The position numbers and the translations under genes were made by a program. Below the pieces are notes generated by a model that made no database searches, was not told the DNA's origin, and saw nothing but the letters and a program-made list of their open reading frames with translations. A DNA stretch of 64,000 bases from Apricaphanius iberus. Lineage: Eukaryota > Chordata > Actinopteri > Cyprinodontiformes > Aphaniidae. Shown here one piece after another: positions 23,750 through 35,573 of this stretch; positions within the stretch are counted from its first letter, which is position 1, and the number at the start of each line of letters is the position of its first letter. The stretch spans positions 722,055 to 786,054 of the forward strand of contig JAPXFQ010001770.1 of assembly GCA_028564705.1 (NCBI GenBank), written 5' to 3'.

Positions 23750-24400
23750 ATCCAGTTTCATACGCGTGATTATGTCAACATGTGTGATTAGAGGTGTGAG
23801 TTTAATTTGCAGCGAGACTAAATTATGGTTCAGGGGACTCATCACAGTCCAAACATTTGTTGAGGCCTAGATGAAGAAATCAATCACGAGTGGTCTCTGA
23901 CAAATTAACCGACACAATTCTCGTTGTTGGGCTACGTGCCGAACGCCGTGGTCAGGTAACATGAGCATGAAGAAATGGAATGAGACACATTTTACTTCCA
24001 AGGGAGATAAATGCATACAGGAGGAGATAGGGAAGGGGTGAAGAAAAAGTAAAGGAGGGGAGTGCAGAAGCTGCTAACGCTTAATATCTTCACCCTCCAG
24101 GGGGCCGGGGCGGAGGGCCCCACTGCTGTCAGCTGCAATAGGACCAGTCTTTTTGTGAGTACCCAAGGTTCGTTAAGGGCTATTAATGGAACACAGCCTC
24201 CCTTGTGCGGGGAACTTGTCAGTGTTTCATTAGAGACTGATAAACATATAATGCATAAGTGTCAAGCAGAGTGTGTAAGAGAAAAAGGATTTTGGGATAG
24301 AAGTGCCATAGTCCTTCCTACGTTCTACACTGACAATAACTCAGATTCAATAAAAGGAGGTGGCGTGGGATTGATGGGCAGCGAACACATCGGGATCTGC
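23750..24400. promoter_or_regulatory. Candidate enhancer block
   Basis: Low-repeat sequence with ACGCGTGATTATGTC, GTGTGATTAGAGG, a TTTAATTTGCAGCGAG stretch and ACAAATTAACCGACAC. A GGGGCCGGGGCGGAGGGCC GC-box-like patch at 24101-24119 is set in otherwise moderate GC. Confidence 0.4.
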
Positions 24401-24589
24401 TGAGTCTGTTTTTCTCGCAAAGGGCATATTTAACTGTATTTTTTTTTTTTTCAGTCTACATCTTGCAAAGATAAGACAAGATGGCATATCTTTGTTGTTC
24501 ACTTCCTGCAGCAAAGGCCAAGAAAGTAAAAAGAAAAAGAAATGCATCATATTCAATTAAACATTTTTCCACCACTGACGAACAAATCT

Positions 24590-25640
24590 GCCCACAGCTG
24601 GGACTCTGGGTCTAATTCACAAAGTCCTTTTGATCATGTTGTACCAGTAAGAGAGTTTGGAGTCCTATGGTGTATGGGACCAAGCTGATCTTATTATGAT
24701 AATTGGGATACATCAACTTCAGATGGTGCTAATGGAGTGAGATTTCACTGATCAAGAGCACCTATTTGACTGTAGAAGTTCACGTTTTTAGAAGGAGACA
24801 TTATGCAACGCTCGAGTTGCATTTCCCAGCAGGCCGCTTGCAGAGACTGCCGGCACGGCCAGGAGTACGCTTTTAAGCTTTGGTGTTTTTGAGCAATGTA
24901 ACGCTGTGTGGAGTTCAGCCACAAAGAGAAGTGTTAGTCTGATGGAGTCAAAATCTCTTTCCCAGAAGAGTGAATAATTAGTTACTCTGACCATTAATCA
25001 GTTAAGTTTCTTTTTTTTTTAACCCCACTCTTCAACAGAGAAATATCCGAGGTTCAATAATTAAAAACGTGTCAGGTGAAAGTCCAGTATGCTTCCTCAC
25101 ACTGTAGGTTCTCACATTCCCTGCTTTGTTCATCTTATTAACCTCCTCTCAGCTCGCCGCGCCTTTAAATGAAATCTTTAGCCCCTTACATGTGAAATTA
25201 AAACTGCCCTCCCTTGAGCGCTTTTAATTATTCTTCTTCAGGAGAAAACTTCCACTTTTTGTCAAGGCGGCCTTCCTTTCTTTCTTTCTTTTTCCCAGTC
25301 GTCCTCTCCTCACTCCCACTCACTGCCCAGGTCTGTCATGCTTCACTCCTCCCTCCAGCCCGTTGCTTTCTCTACACTTCTTTCCCCCCCCTTCCTTTTC
25401 TCTTCTTCTGCAGGTCTGTTTAATTCTCACCTTGCTCTGCCCTTGTCATCAAGCCATTGAAGCACAAAGCCAGCAGCAAGGGAGTGTTTACTCATTTCCC
25501 CACTACATTACCTCTCCTATTAATCACTGCATGGAAACTTCTGGACACTGAAGCTTCTCTGCAGCCGCTACCCCAGCTGCCCTCTCTACTAACAGGGCAG
25601 GCATTCACTGGTTCTCATGGAGTACAAAACTTTTCTCTTT
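24590..25640. promoter_or_regulatory. Candidate conserved region, pyrimidine-rich in its middle
   Basis: 24590-25240 is complex sequence with AATAATTAGTTACTC and GACCATTAATCAG. A CT-rich tract follows (25265-25440), then GC-balanced sequence. No coding exon recognised despite several short ORFs. Confidence 0.3.
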
Positions 25641-25739
25641 AATGAAACCCTAACAAGCTAAAGAGGTGATTTGGAGGGTTTGAGACAGACTACGGCCTTT
25701 ACGAGCTTCTCAACATTTGATGATTTTGAGGTAAAATGC

Positions 25740-26130
25740 CAGGGTTTTACTGTAAAATGGTCCCTTACTATAGCGCAGTTCACCTTTCGCGGCCTCGCTG
25801 TTTGGCTGATTTTTTTATCGTTTTACATTGTGTCCTGTGTCCTGATTGATTGGAGGAAAATGTCCAATGTCCCCTGCATGTCATGTCTCTTGTGCTTGCC
25901 AAATTTAGCATGTCTGTTTCTAAGAATCTTCTCGTCCAGAAGAAAAAAACAACACAAAAAACTACCCAAAACTATGTACCTCAATCAGACGCCTGCACTG
26001 TGGCCTTCAGTGGAAAAAGACGCGCTCAAGCGGTGCACGGAGGAAGAAACGTAGCATATAAATACTTTTTGGTTTTAAAATCTACAAAGGTTGGAAATTT
26101 GAGAGTATTCAAAGTGAGAAAAAAATGAAA
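25740..26130 (+). mobile_element. Tigger/pogo-like DNA transposon relic (5' part)
   Basis: Contains AGTTCACCTTTCGCGGCCTC, then CTGATTTTTTTATCG and a decayed leader, followed by a frame reading SGKRRAQAVHGGRNVAYKY and KVGNLRVFKVRKK. The leader is the style seen in Tigger-type elements ('TATCGCGGTTCACC'), and the basic start resembles a CENP-B-type helix-turn-helix region. The rest of the transposase is missing. Confidence 0.5.
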
Positions 26131-26139
26131 ATGAGTCTC

Positions 26140-27590
26140 ATGCCAATGAGTCAGAGAGAACATGAAATTCAGAAAATAACAGGATGGCTAAATGTATTGC
26201 AGCTAAGTACATTTCTCAGTTCAATTATCTTGATCCCTCATCCTAAATTTTTTATGGATGACATTGGATTTTAAAATGTAAGAAGCATAGTGGAAAAGTC
26301 AGATTTAAGGTAATTAGCTACATTCTCTAAGGAATACATGGAGACTAGTTTTTGTAATGCTCGTCATTCTAATTATGTTAATTGCTAATGCAAAATGGTA
26401 AAGATGGTTTAAAATGTCATAATCATTGTAATACGGTTTTACTGAAACTATAATCTAATCCAGACAGTGTAACATTGCCTCTGCTCCTATATACAGTAAA
26501 TACAGTAGTTATTGATCTCTGAAAGCACAAATGGTTGGGAAATGCCGTACATTAGAGAGATTCTTCAGAAATTGGTGCTTATGGCAGATGTAATTTTAAA
26601 ACCATGTCACTTTGATAAGAGTGAAGGCTTTTATGATTTATGAGGTTTTTTTGTAACCAATACTATTTTTTAATCTCATAAGCAATGGAAAAGTATATTA
26701 GGGAAGGCTGCCAAAATTAACGCCTTCATGCATGGTTGATTAATTCATAGAATTAATGTGAGAATTGTTTTAACACATTCCACGCATGCACAGAAAATTC
26801 GCCCTGTTTATCTTACAATTTAGCCCTCACCACATTTTTCCTCCTTCCTAACCAGCCAGACTATATCTGGATGGTGAGGAATTGTTGTGTAGCAGGACTT
26901 GTGTGTGTGTGTGTGCATAAGGGACATGTGAGTACATTCTTATGATTGAGGTATTGGCTTTGAGTTTGTATGATTAAGTTCATAAATTTTCAGTGGGAAT
27001 TTTCCTACTATCCGCCTCGGATGTCAGCTTGCCGATAGCCCCCCGGTGTGCGGTGCAATGAGTATAAATGTTGCGTATTTATTTTTGCTTTATGCATGTT
27101 GGTTCACTGTATAGTTTCAGTACATTTCATAGGGAGTAACCGCTGCATTAAAATGTGAAGTTATTCAGTTAAAGTACTGTTTTCTGACTTCAATCAATGC
27201 TAACTCGTTAGCAGGAGTAGCTGTGCATGCTCTTCACAATAAGAGCATTCATTTCCTGATGTTAACATTTATAGTTTTATCTGCTGAGTATTTACTTATG
27301 GGAGAATGGTAAATTATGACATTTGATTACTAAGTATATGTTACATTTGATTTATGTGATATTTAACACAGACTGTTAACATCCAAATGTTAAGTTTATT
27401 TATATATTTCGGTTAGCTCTACCTTAGTTGTATTTTTTTTTATTAGACCACACATACATTCATCTCCCTACTCATATGTAAACCATTCAAACCTGTCGCA
27501 GCAGCTGTATGGAAATAACAAAGAACAAATAAATTAAACCACCTTTTCTCCACCATATCTTCTAATACTCTGGATGGACTTTTTTTAACC
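26140..27590. other. AT-rich intron with scattered homeodomain-like words
   Basis: Includes TGGTTGATTAATTCATAGAATTAATG (about 26733-26758) and a TCATTCTAATTATGTTAATTGC patch near 26364, plus a (GT)n run (26901-26915). Possibly holds one or two small conserved blocks, but the background is AT-rich so the words are expected by chance. Confidence 0.3.
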
Positions 27591-27745
27591 AGTTTTTTAT
27601 TTTCCTTGGCAACTGGCTAAAAGATAATGACTTTAAAAGGGCCACGTGGGAATGTGATTGTGGAGATCAAACCAAAATTCCATTGTTCTCTCCTTTATTT
27701 CATTAAATAATTGAGCACCAGCATCCGGATTTGTCCTTTTACACT
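27590..27745. promoter_or_regulatory. Candidate conserved block (small)
   Basis: Low-repeat stretch with AGGGCCACGTGGGAATGTG (E-box CACGTG) and CATTAAATAATTGAGC. Confidence 0.35.
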
Positions 27746-28398
27746 GAAAATGTTAGGGTTTTTTTGCCATATTTAGGAATGCTAAGTAATCGTGATTAAC
27801 TTACAGCTACCCTGTGATTAATTACATTGAAAATTTTAATCGTTTGATAGCTGTTATATTTGGTAAGGTTGGGGTAAGACTATACTACTTTATGCTCTAT
27901 AGAGTGGGAGAAAACACCCAGCACCTTATCTGCAATCAATAGGACTTGAAACACTGTGACAGAACATTTTTGCATATTTGATACCTTGATACACCTTAAT
28001 AACTGATAACTAGCCAGTGTGTAATTCAAAATGTAAATTTACATTTGTAAAGCAAGAAATTATGCATGTGTTGGAAATAAACAGAAAAAACACTCTTAAA
28101 AGATAAAAGTTCAAGTAAACAGGACATGTATGACATTAAAATTCAAAGTACATTATAAGCTGACAGGATGAACAGAGGTTAGTGCATCTAATTAATCTTA
28201 TTTAATTGCATGCAAATTGTGTCTTAAATGCGGATGGGAAAAAAAGGTGCTTTTGACGAGAAGAACACACCCTTTATTTGTTCTATTTGTGCAGCCGGAA
28301 GAAAGAGAAACATATGAGGCATGTACATCACTCTTGATCCAAGATCAAGGCTAGTAGGACCTTTTTCCAATTAGGAGATACAATTCTTATATACATAA
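27745..28398. other. AT-rich intronic stretch, nothing recognised
   Basis: AT-rich filler between a small candidate block and a microsatellite. Confidence 0.5.
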
Positions 28399-28429
<31 letters not shown>

Positions 28430-28449
28430 CATGTGTATTTGCGTGTGTA
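28398..28449. repeat. Compound (AT)n(GT)n microsatellite
   Basis: AT dinucleotides passing into imperfect GT repeats. Confidence 0.85.
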
Positions 28450-28549
28450 TCAGAGAGATAATTTCAAGCATTTCCTGCAAGTCTGTGAACAAGGCATTAT
28501 TCCTAGGAAATTCTATTAACACACCAAATGCTTTTCCTTTTACCTCTCA

Positions 28550-29940
28550 TGTCCTAATTCCCACATTCCCTACTGCAATGGCTGCATTCCCGGCGATTAT
28601 GCTCTCCGCTTGGAGTGCGCCATAAATTCACAGGTCTGGGAAAAAAGGGCAGTAACGAGAGCTCCTTAAATATGGGAAGGAGACGTTTGAGAAGATGGAT
28701 CGCCGTAGGCTAGCGGTCGAGCAGCAGTGGGCAGGGGGAACATGTTTGTGAAACACATGCCCCTCGCTGCTATACTACTCCTAATGAGGCTATGGACATA
28801 AGCAACATTATCATTAATGATTGAACACCCTCCGTTTTTTCCGTCTTTCTTTTCCTGAATTTTATTTTACCCCTGTCCTTTTGCAATTACCGCTTTACAA
28901 CTGGATGGCCCAAGGCAGGCGGCAAGCTGCATGTGTGCAGCCTATATATAGCATAGAAAAAAGGACCCAAAATATTTGAAATGCGAATAATTGAGCAATG
29001 TAAATAGTTTTGTAGGAGTTTACTCAGTGAACAATGGCCCCTTATGAGACTGAAGTGGAACAGAGGGAGAGAGAACAGGACTGTCGGTGTGGGGAACCGG
29101 AGGGGTGGGGGTTGGAGGGATGATCCAACACAATGTGGCCCTTCTCCTAAAGCAACTTGTTATCAGGCGCTACACAGAGGCCCCCCATTCAATCTGCATT
29201 TAAATACATTTCAGTCCACTCACTCATTTGCATTCATTTCTCCCATTATATCTGAAAATGGCCAAATGTCTCGGCAGCACAATGCGGCAGCCTATCACCA
29301 GCCAGGGGAAGCCCACACCTGATGCCAATTTAGCCAGCCTGGATCTATTCACTGCCGTGTCCTGATCTGACAACTACAGCTCATCCGCATCCAGGAGACT
29401 TTTCAATTGGATCTGCTTTTGGTGACAAAATTGTTTTGCTCATTGAAGCCTCCCCCCAAAATCTCTCCCTCTTTTCTATCTCATCGTAACTCCCTCTGTC
29501 TTTGCGTCTGTGCCCGTTTGGGAGCCATGGGAAAACGGGAGGCAAATGATTCTCAGTGGCTTCTGATTTCCACTATTTGTTCAGCATTAGGCCCACTTAT
29601 CTCTGAAAGAAAAAGCAACATGTGGAGAGAAAGTGACAGGCAGAAATTCAGCCTCCCTAGCAGGCCCATTGTGTGCTGAAGATCTGCATTCAAACATGAG
29701 GGGCCCTCAAACTTTTTCTCCCTCACAGTCTCTTCAACTCCCAATCTCTTTCGCTATAAAACGCACACATACTTGTGCACAGACCTCTGTCACAGTCAAT
29801 TACTGCTGCTAATCTGTCCCGCAACGGAGAGTAAATATTTCATTACTTTTTCAAATAAACAGTTGGTCTGAGCTCATGAAGTGTCATCTATCCTGCGAAA
29901 GGAGCTGTGACGCTAACATTCAATTACGCCGTAAAACCGC
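28550..29940. promoter_or_regulatory. Candidate enhancer cluster with octamer motif
   Basis: Long low-repeat region. 28560-28850 ends with ATTATCATTAATGATTGAAC. 29130-29400 has a perfect octamer ATTTGCAT at 29226-29233, a TTTAAATAC core and dense unique words (GCCAATTTAGCCAGCC). 29520-29600 and 29800-29940 are similarly complex. One of the strongest enhancer-like regions here; conservation not tested. Confidence 0.5.
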
Positions 29941-29941
29941 C

Positions 29942-30660
29942 AAGCGTCTGAAGTAGGCGGTTTTGTGCTGAGAGCATGCTAGTGAAATCATTGGACTTGG
30001 TTGCAACAACCTGAGATAAAAAGCCAACTTGAGAGCCCAGCATTTGCACTATACCACCTTTTCTCCCCACCCCCAAAAAAACTCAGGGACTGCAGACTTC
30101 TTCTCCACACAATTCTTTTGCTTTAAAAGGACAAACTTTTTCTAAGCGGACAGAAAACTAGTAAAATCCTATCACTAGGCAGCAACATCAGAAGAAGAAT
30201 AGCTGACTTCATAGCCCACCATGTACATTATACCACCTCTGCTTTGGCCCAAAACAAATCCAAGGGAGAGTGCCCATCTTGTCCCCATACTCACTACTTA
30301 CACTAATCTGGCCTTTAAAGCAAAGAGAACACTATATAATAGATTTTGACATTGGGAGCAACCTCATCCAATGAAAAGCGTTTTTCGGGGCTCCAAAGCA
30401 TACTGATAGCAACGTTTTGACTTGAACACCTGATTTGAATGCACAGCATTGACATTATCTTACTATACTTAAGTCACAAAAAAGACACTGGAAGAATGGT
30501 CTTGCTCTCATTTTAAATCCACACAAAAGATGGGGTTTTTGTGCTGAAAGCTATCAGGAAAGTGATTAGACCCAGTGGAAACATCTAGGGTTGAAATGCT
30601 GACTCGAGAATCCAAAATTTGTGTTAAACCACCTTCTCTGGCCATGAGGGCCACCATTAT
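29942..30660. repeat. Degenerate tandem repeat, about 170-180 bases, four copies
   Basis: Four similar segments follow each other. Anchors: CCCAGCATTTGCACTATACCACC (30036-30058), CCCACCATGTACATTATACCACC (30216-30238), a third around GCACAGCATTGACATTATC (30441-30459, with about 50 extra bases before it), and a fourth ending in TTTGTGTTAAACCACC (30618-30633). The unit start TTTTGTGCTGAGAG (29962) recurs as TTTTGTGCTGAAAG (30537). Copies are strongly diverged, so the duplication is old. Confidence 0.6.
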
Positions 30661-31890
30661 TTTCTCTGGACAACATTTTCACTGTTGTCCAGGCAGCTGA
30701 GTGCAAACACATAAAACTGTTTTCTCTGTAACATACTAAGTAAGTGGTGTTGGGTGAGATTAGCAGATGAAATAATGCAAGTAGCAGTGAGGGTTGGGAC
30801 ACTGGCAGGGGGTTGACAGAGAGATCCCAGAGTCTACTGCTCATTAATCACTGCAGCGTCTTTGACCTTTCATTTGCCAAGGGCGCAAGAAGAGTAGGAG
30901 GAGGAGGAGGGTGGCCAAGGCTACCCCGGAAGAGAGGGTGGGGAAAAGGCAAGAGAAGGAGAACAAATGTGACCAGCCAAGACACAGAGACGCATTGAAG
31001 TCCATAGAAGACATCACAAAACTTTCCAAATGAAGATTGTAATTAATTAGCTCCAAGAACTGTTGGATGAATCCAGCATTTCCTGGATTTCAGGTGGTAT
31101 CAACTGCTCTGCTTTCCTTTGCCAGGCCAAACAGAGGCCGATAGGCCACACTCTGATTTACACGTTATTAAAAGAATTGCAAACACGTCTGCCTTGCTCC
31201 CTTCCTCACCCTCACACAGGTCTGATCTTTTGGGCTTGGGTGCTGGATGTGACAGGAAGGTGCAACATTAGGGTCACCATATTTTTAGAATCTGGATTTT
31301 GGGCTCTTTTTCTTCCTTTGCCTTGCAAAGTTCCTTTAATGTCAGAACTTTTTTCCAACTTCTCATGGTGAAAGCCCAAAGTGTGATGGCTTTTACTGAC
31401 ATTTCATGTGAACCTTCGGCAATAAGCAGTGCGTAAATATGAAGTGGAACCAAAAAAGTTAAAGCATCATGAGAACCTTTAATTATCATAAAAGTCAGAT
31501 AATAGCAAATACAGTGCAGCTGTGTGTAATTTGGTCTCAGTATACCTAAAGCTGTTCCTGGAATTTCTCAGGCATTGGTTACAAAACCAGTTGGTGAAAA
31601 CCAAGAAAATAACATAGTAGACAGGTAAGGGTTAATGTTTTAGGAAAGTTTAAAACATGGTTGGGGTATATGTTAATATACCAAGAACAAAAACCATAAT
31701 AATTTTTTTATTATTATTATAATTATTTGTCATGAGGCATATGGGGGCTATGGTAAATCTGTGGAACAGTTTGATCTTGACAGATAAAAAAAAATGTAAT
31801 GTTTCTGTTAACATGATAAACAGTATTTGTGAATGAAAATCAAATAACCCTGATCACATCATCCCCCAGCATGTGGTTGCTTTTCTTCAG
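30660..31890. other. Intronic stretch, little recognised
   Basis: Includes a purine-rich GAGGAGGAGG patch near 30898, a TTAGGGTCACCATATTTTTA phrase (31268-31287) resembling a hAT-type end, and AT-rich filler. No gene. Confidence 0.4.
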
Positions 31891-32120
31891 CACAATGTGC
31901 TTTACAATACATTCAGTCATTCACGCACACATTCACATGCTGGTGGTGGCAAGCTAGTACATTGTAGCCTGGGGCCCTCTGACAGAAGAGAGGCTGCCGC
32001 ACACAGGCCCTCTGACCACCACCACCACCAGCAGGCAAGGCAGGTGAAGTGTCTTGCCCAAGGACACATTGACTGTTAAGGACGGAGTTGGGATTCGAAC
32101 CAGCAACCACTGGTTCGGAG
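31891..32120 (-). mobile_element. tRNA-derived SINE, minus orientation
   Basis: Read on the minus strand: a B-box GGTTCGAATCC (from 32101 down to 32091), then the familiar fish SINE body GTGTCCTTGGGCAAGACAC, TTCACCTGCC, and a tail like GAATGACTGAATGTATTGTA. The 5' tRNA-like head beyond the B-box is not recognisable. It faces another copy at 32157-32358. Confidence 0.7.
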
Positions 32121-32156
32121 TGAATATAGAGAAAACCTAGAAAAGTAGGCTGTAAG

Positions 32157-32358
32157 GGTGGTAGTGGCTCAGGAATTAGGAGTTTGTCCTGTAACCAGTG
32201 GGTTGTCGATTGGAGCCCTCTCTCTGTTAATCGTTGTATCCATAAGCAAGACGTTTCATCTGCCACCTACAGTTTATGCATGGGTGAATGACTGAATGTA
32301 GTGTGCTTTGGGGTCCTCAGAACTAGATGTAGCACTATACAAGGAAAGGCCCTTTACC
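32157..32358 (+). mobile_element. tRNA-derived SINE, plus orientation
   Basis: Same family as its neighbour. The tRNA-like head GTGGTAGTGGCTCAGGAA (A-box) is followed by GGTTGTCGATTGGA (decayed B-box), then AAGCAAGACGTTTCATCTGCC, GGGTGAATGACTGAATG, GCTTTGGGGTCCTCAGAACT and the tail CTATACAAGGAAAGGCCC. Nearly full length. Confidence 0.7.
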
Positions 32359-32364
32359 TGTTTG

Positions 32365-32585
32365 AGGTTCCAAAAGACTAGATGTTGCAGCACAGGACAA
32401 TGACCCCTAAGAGCTGCAATAAAATACTTGACATTGAAGAATATTCATGTTTTAGTATGACCTAGTCAAATGAATGAATGAATTGAATGAATTCGGAATG
32501 TGAGTTAAGATTTGAGAATTAATGTTCACACAGATGCTCTCCAGAAAAGTTCAAGAGGTGTGAATACTTTTTCAGGGCACCATAT
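32365..32585 (+). mobile_element. Tc1-like transposon relic (transposase 3' part and end)
   Basis: Contains GGACAATGACCCCTAAGA, the decayed 'QDNDPKH' catalytic region of Tc1-like transposases, then ATATTCATGTTTTAGTATGA, CACAGATGCTCTCCAG and the terminal phrase AAGTTCAAGAGGTGTGAATACTTTTTCAGGGCACC, typical of a fish Tc1-like family end. Mutated and internally shortened. Confidence 0.7.
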
Positions 32586-32689
32586 CAGTTAGCATTGGAT
32601 AACTGAAAGCAGATAGAAATAAAACACTCGTTAGTATCTGAGGGTCCGTGTGCAAAAAAGGAGGTGAAAAGTTTTCAGGCTTTAATAGA

Positions 32690-33880
32690 TTGATGGCGGA
32701 TTTGCTTTAAACACTTGTGTTGATTGAGAAACTCGCTGCTGTAATGAGATAATGGAGTGTCAGCGTTTCACAATGAGAGTGCTATGGAAACACTGCAGTC
32801 GATCTAATTAAGGTATAAATAAGCTTGAGAGAAATCAAATGACAACACAGGCTAATCAGATGAATACGGTGCCTCTTAAGAAATAAACAAATGACAGGAA
32901 AGAAGGGATACAAGGATATAAACACAGTGAGTCGTTAAAATTCTATATATAAGTTTATTTTTAACTCAAAGTGATGTTCAAGGTTAATCTAATCAGACCG
33001 ATTGCACCTCTGAAGAGCCTGCTCCAGTTTAATTGGCTATTTTTATTGCCTCGGCAAGATTTTAATTGAAACCAAAGGGGATCTAACAACAACTGTGACA
33101 TGTTGATGTCTGGGGGATAGTTATAAATATGCGACAAAATATGTGCATTATTAATGTGATTTCTTAATGCATTAGTGTAATGTGTCCCCAGAAATACAGA
33201 CATTTCACTTAACGCGACTCAATTGAACCTGAATATGCCAGCAAAAATAATATGGACCCATTTGTCTTGGACTTCGGGCTAATTTGGAGATTTCAATCAA
33301 TACCATACCAGATAAATCAGTTCTATTGAGCCTGTTTTTGGACTCGCTTTTATGGGGTTTGTATATCTGTGATGTTGATTAAAGCGTTAACTCGGGTGTC
33401 ATCTTATTCTGAGTTTTGCTGCAGATTAGGTGGTTCAAGATTAGTGTTACTCCCTACGCTGGAAAAGCGATGAGAGCATTAAAAAAAGAGCCATTGATCC
33501 AAGAGAAGAGATTACATTGTGTCTGACACAGGCATGAACATTAGCATGAAACTCCTGGATCAAATTCTGCACGGCAGCAGAAGCCATTGATGATATCGAT
33601 CGGAATCAAAGCTTACTACGATTATACATCAGCCGCTATACAAAAAAGAAGCGCTTCCTCTCTTGATGGCCGCTTGCAGATATTTTCTCTACATCTTTCT
33701 GAATGGGCTCTTCAGGTTTTTCTCATTTGGCAGTGCTGTGATGTTAGAGATAGAAGGTTTATTAATTGCAGGCCTGCTTCCTGCTGACAGATCCAGGGAG
33801 AGTTTAGAGACACACAGGATTCAGCTCTGCAGGAGTATGTGTTTTGTTTTTTATCTCTTCTTGTCCCCTGTGGGATGACA
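32690..33880. promoter_or_regulatory. Candidate enhancer cluster, among the best in the window
   Basis: About 1.2 kb of low-repeat sequence beginning abruptly after the transposon relic. It has CTAATTAAGG (TAATTA at 32805-32810), GGCTAATCAGATGAATACGG, AGGTTAATCTAATCAGACC (32972-33000) and a TCAAAGCTTACTACGATTATACATC stretch near 33605. The repeated CTAATCAGA words suggest homeodomain/PBX-type input. No conservation test possible. Confidence 0.5.
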
Positions 33881-34079
33881 ATTGCTTTTAAATGGTTCCT
33901 TTAAAACTCAGGCCTATTTTATTTCTCTTTTTGCTTAGACCTTACATGACAAAGGTTAGGTTAAGAGGAAAACCAAAAATGTTTCGGCAAACTGAGGCAA
34001 AGACAGAACCTGAGAAGGCCTGTCGTACCTCAGTCAGAGTGGAAAACACCACCTACTCAAGCCTGACATCTGTATAAAA

Positions 34080-34400
34080 ACAAAAATAATCTTCTGTCAG
34101 CAGAATGTTCAGTGACTCCTATCACACGAGCACTGATAAAGACTCCGGGCCCTGTAAGGACTGCGCTGTTATGCGAGGGGGCTCAGTGGATCGGAATGCA
34201 TGCTAATTGCTGTCAGAAGTATGCGACGAGCATTCCACTTTCTGGCATTGCTCCACACCTTTGTGAAGGATATGATAGAAGGGCTCTGGCAAAACAAAGA
34301 TTAATGGGCAGTGCACACTGGCTGTACTGCCATCTTAACAGTCACATGCAGTCAATTCAGAGGTCAGCAGTGTGTCTGTGTGCTTCCAAATAAAGAAATA
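34080..34400. promoter_or_regulatory. Candidate conserved block
   Basis: GC-balanced and low-repeat, with GGAATGCATGCTAATTGCTGTCAG and AACAAAGATTAATGGGC (TCF-like AACAAAG next to a homeodomain core). Confidence 0.4.
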
Positions 34401-34964
34401 AGGACATGCATATTTTGAACCTTGCAAAAGTGTTCTGGTTGCTTGAACTTTCTACATTCTGACACAAGTGTATACACAGAATTTCCCTGCAGTTACAGCT
34501 TCAACGTTTTGGGGGGATACATCTCTGCCAGTTGTTCACATCTAGAGAGTTTTTTCTTTCTTTTTTTTCTTTTTTCTTTTGAGGGTTCTGCACAACAACG
34601 CAAGCTCAGTCAGACTGGTTGGAAAAAACAGCGGACCCCTGGATATTTGTGGGGGTTAGGCCAAAAACACTTGAGACCTCCGTCTAAATATGTTTAACTG
34701 CAAATTTCAGTAGTTCAAACACTGCAATTTACTCTAATATGCATAATTACACAATGTGGAAACTGTATGAACACCACTTCAGAAGCTGCCCCTATCATGC
34801 CATCGGATAATATGATTATTAGAATTGTGCCCAGATATTTCTGCTTCCCAAACAGCGTTTTTTTTTTTTTATATATGTAAATATGCGTTACAAAAAGAAG
34901 GGAGGAATACACAAATAATTTTGGGTTACGTTCTACAGAAAATTGTGCAAAATACTGACTGTCT
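34400..34964. other. AT-rich stretch with poly-T, nothing recognised
   Basis: T-rich runs near 34551-34578 and 34858-34870; no repeat family recognised. Confidence 0.5.
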
Positions 34965-35573
34965 TGCAAAGTCTTGTCAAAGATTCTCAACTGGATTAAG
35001 ATTTAAGGTTCCACTGGGCAATTCTAAAAACGGAACATGCTTGCTGCTGGAAGGTAAACCTCTGCTTCAGTCTTCAGACTTTCAAAGCCACTAAAATATT
35101 TTTCTACAGGTTATCCCTGTATCTACCATCCTTCCATCTTGACATCAACTCTGGACCAGCTTCCCTGCTATGGTTGAAGAAAAACTTCCCCACAGCATGA
35201 TACTTGTGAGGATAGGATTATTTTGGCTTTCTTTGAACCTTGTTATGTGAGTCTTCCACACTGCAGCTCCTCCAGAGTTACCATGGACTCTGCCTGTCAG
35301 TTCAGGTGGACAAGCTTGTTTTACCAAGTTTGCAATTGGGTGACACTAAATAAAATACAGAACCTTTGCATCTTATTTTTGGATGTCAAGAGTAAAGATG
35401 GAACAATACAAATGCAGAATGTAGTTTGTAAACTATTACACTTCACACTTGGATTCTTTGTGTTGGTCTACCACTTAAAATCCCAACAAAACACACCGAG
35501 GTTTGTGGTTGTGACATTACTGAAGCTGAAACAGTTTAATGGGTATGAATACTTTCTCAAGGGACAGTGTGGT
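34965..35573 (-). mobile_element. Tc1-like transposon relic, internally deleted
   Basis: In plus orientation it reads the reverse strand of a common fish Tc1-like transposon: GATTCTCAACTGGATT, CACTGGGCAATTCTAA, TGCTGGAAGGTAAACCTC, CATCTTGACATCAACTCTGG, CCACAGCATGATAC, CTGCAGCTCCTCCAGAGTTA, CTGTCAGTTCAGGTGGACAA, TTGTGTTGGTCTACCAC and the terminal GGGTATGAATACTTTCTCAAG. The transposase lies on the minus strand with large internal deletions. Confidence 0.8.

Noticed and set aside
25671..26054. A 127-codon ORF with a hydrophobic segment
   Set aside because: It overlaps the Tigger-like leader and is not in the frame of the transposase remnant.
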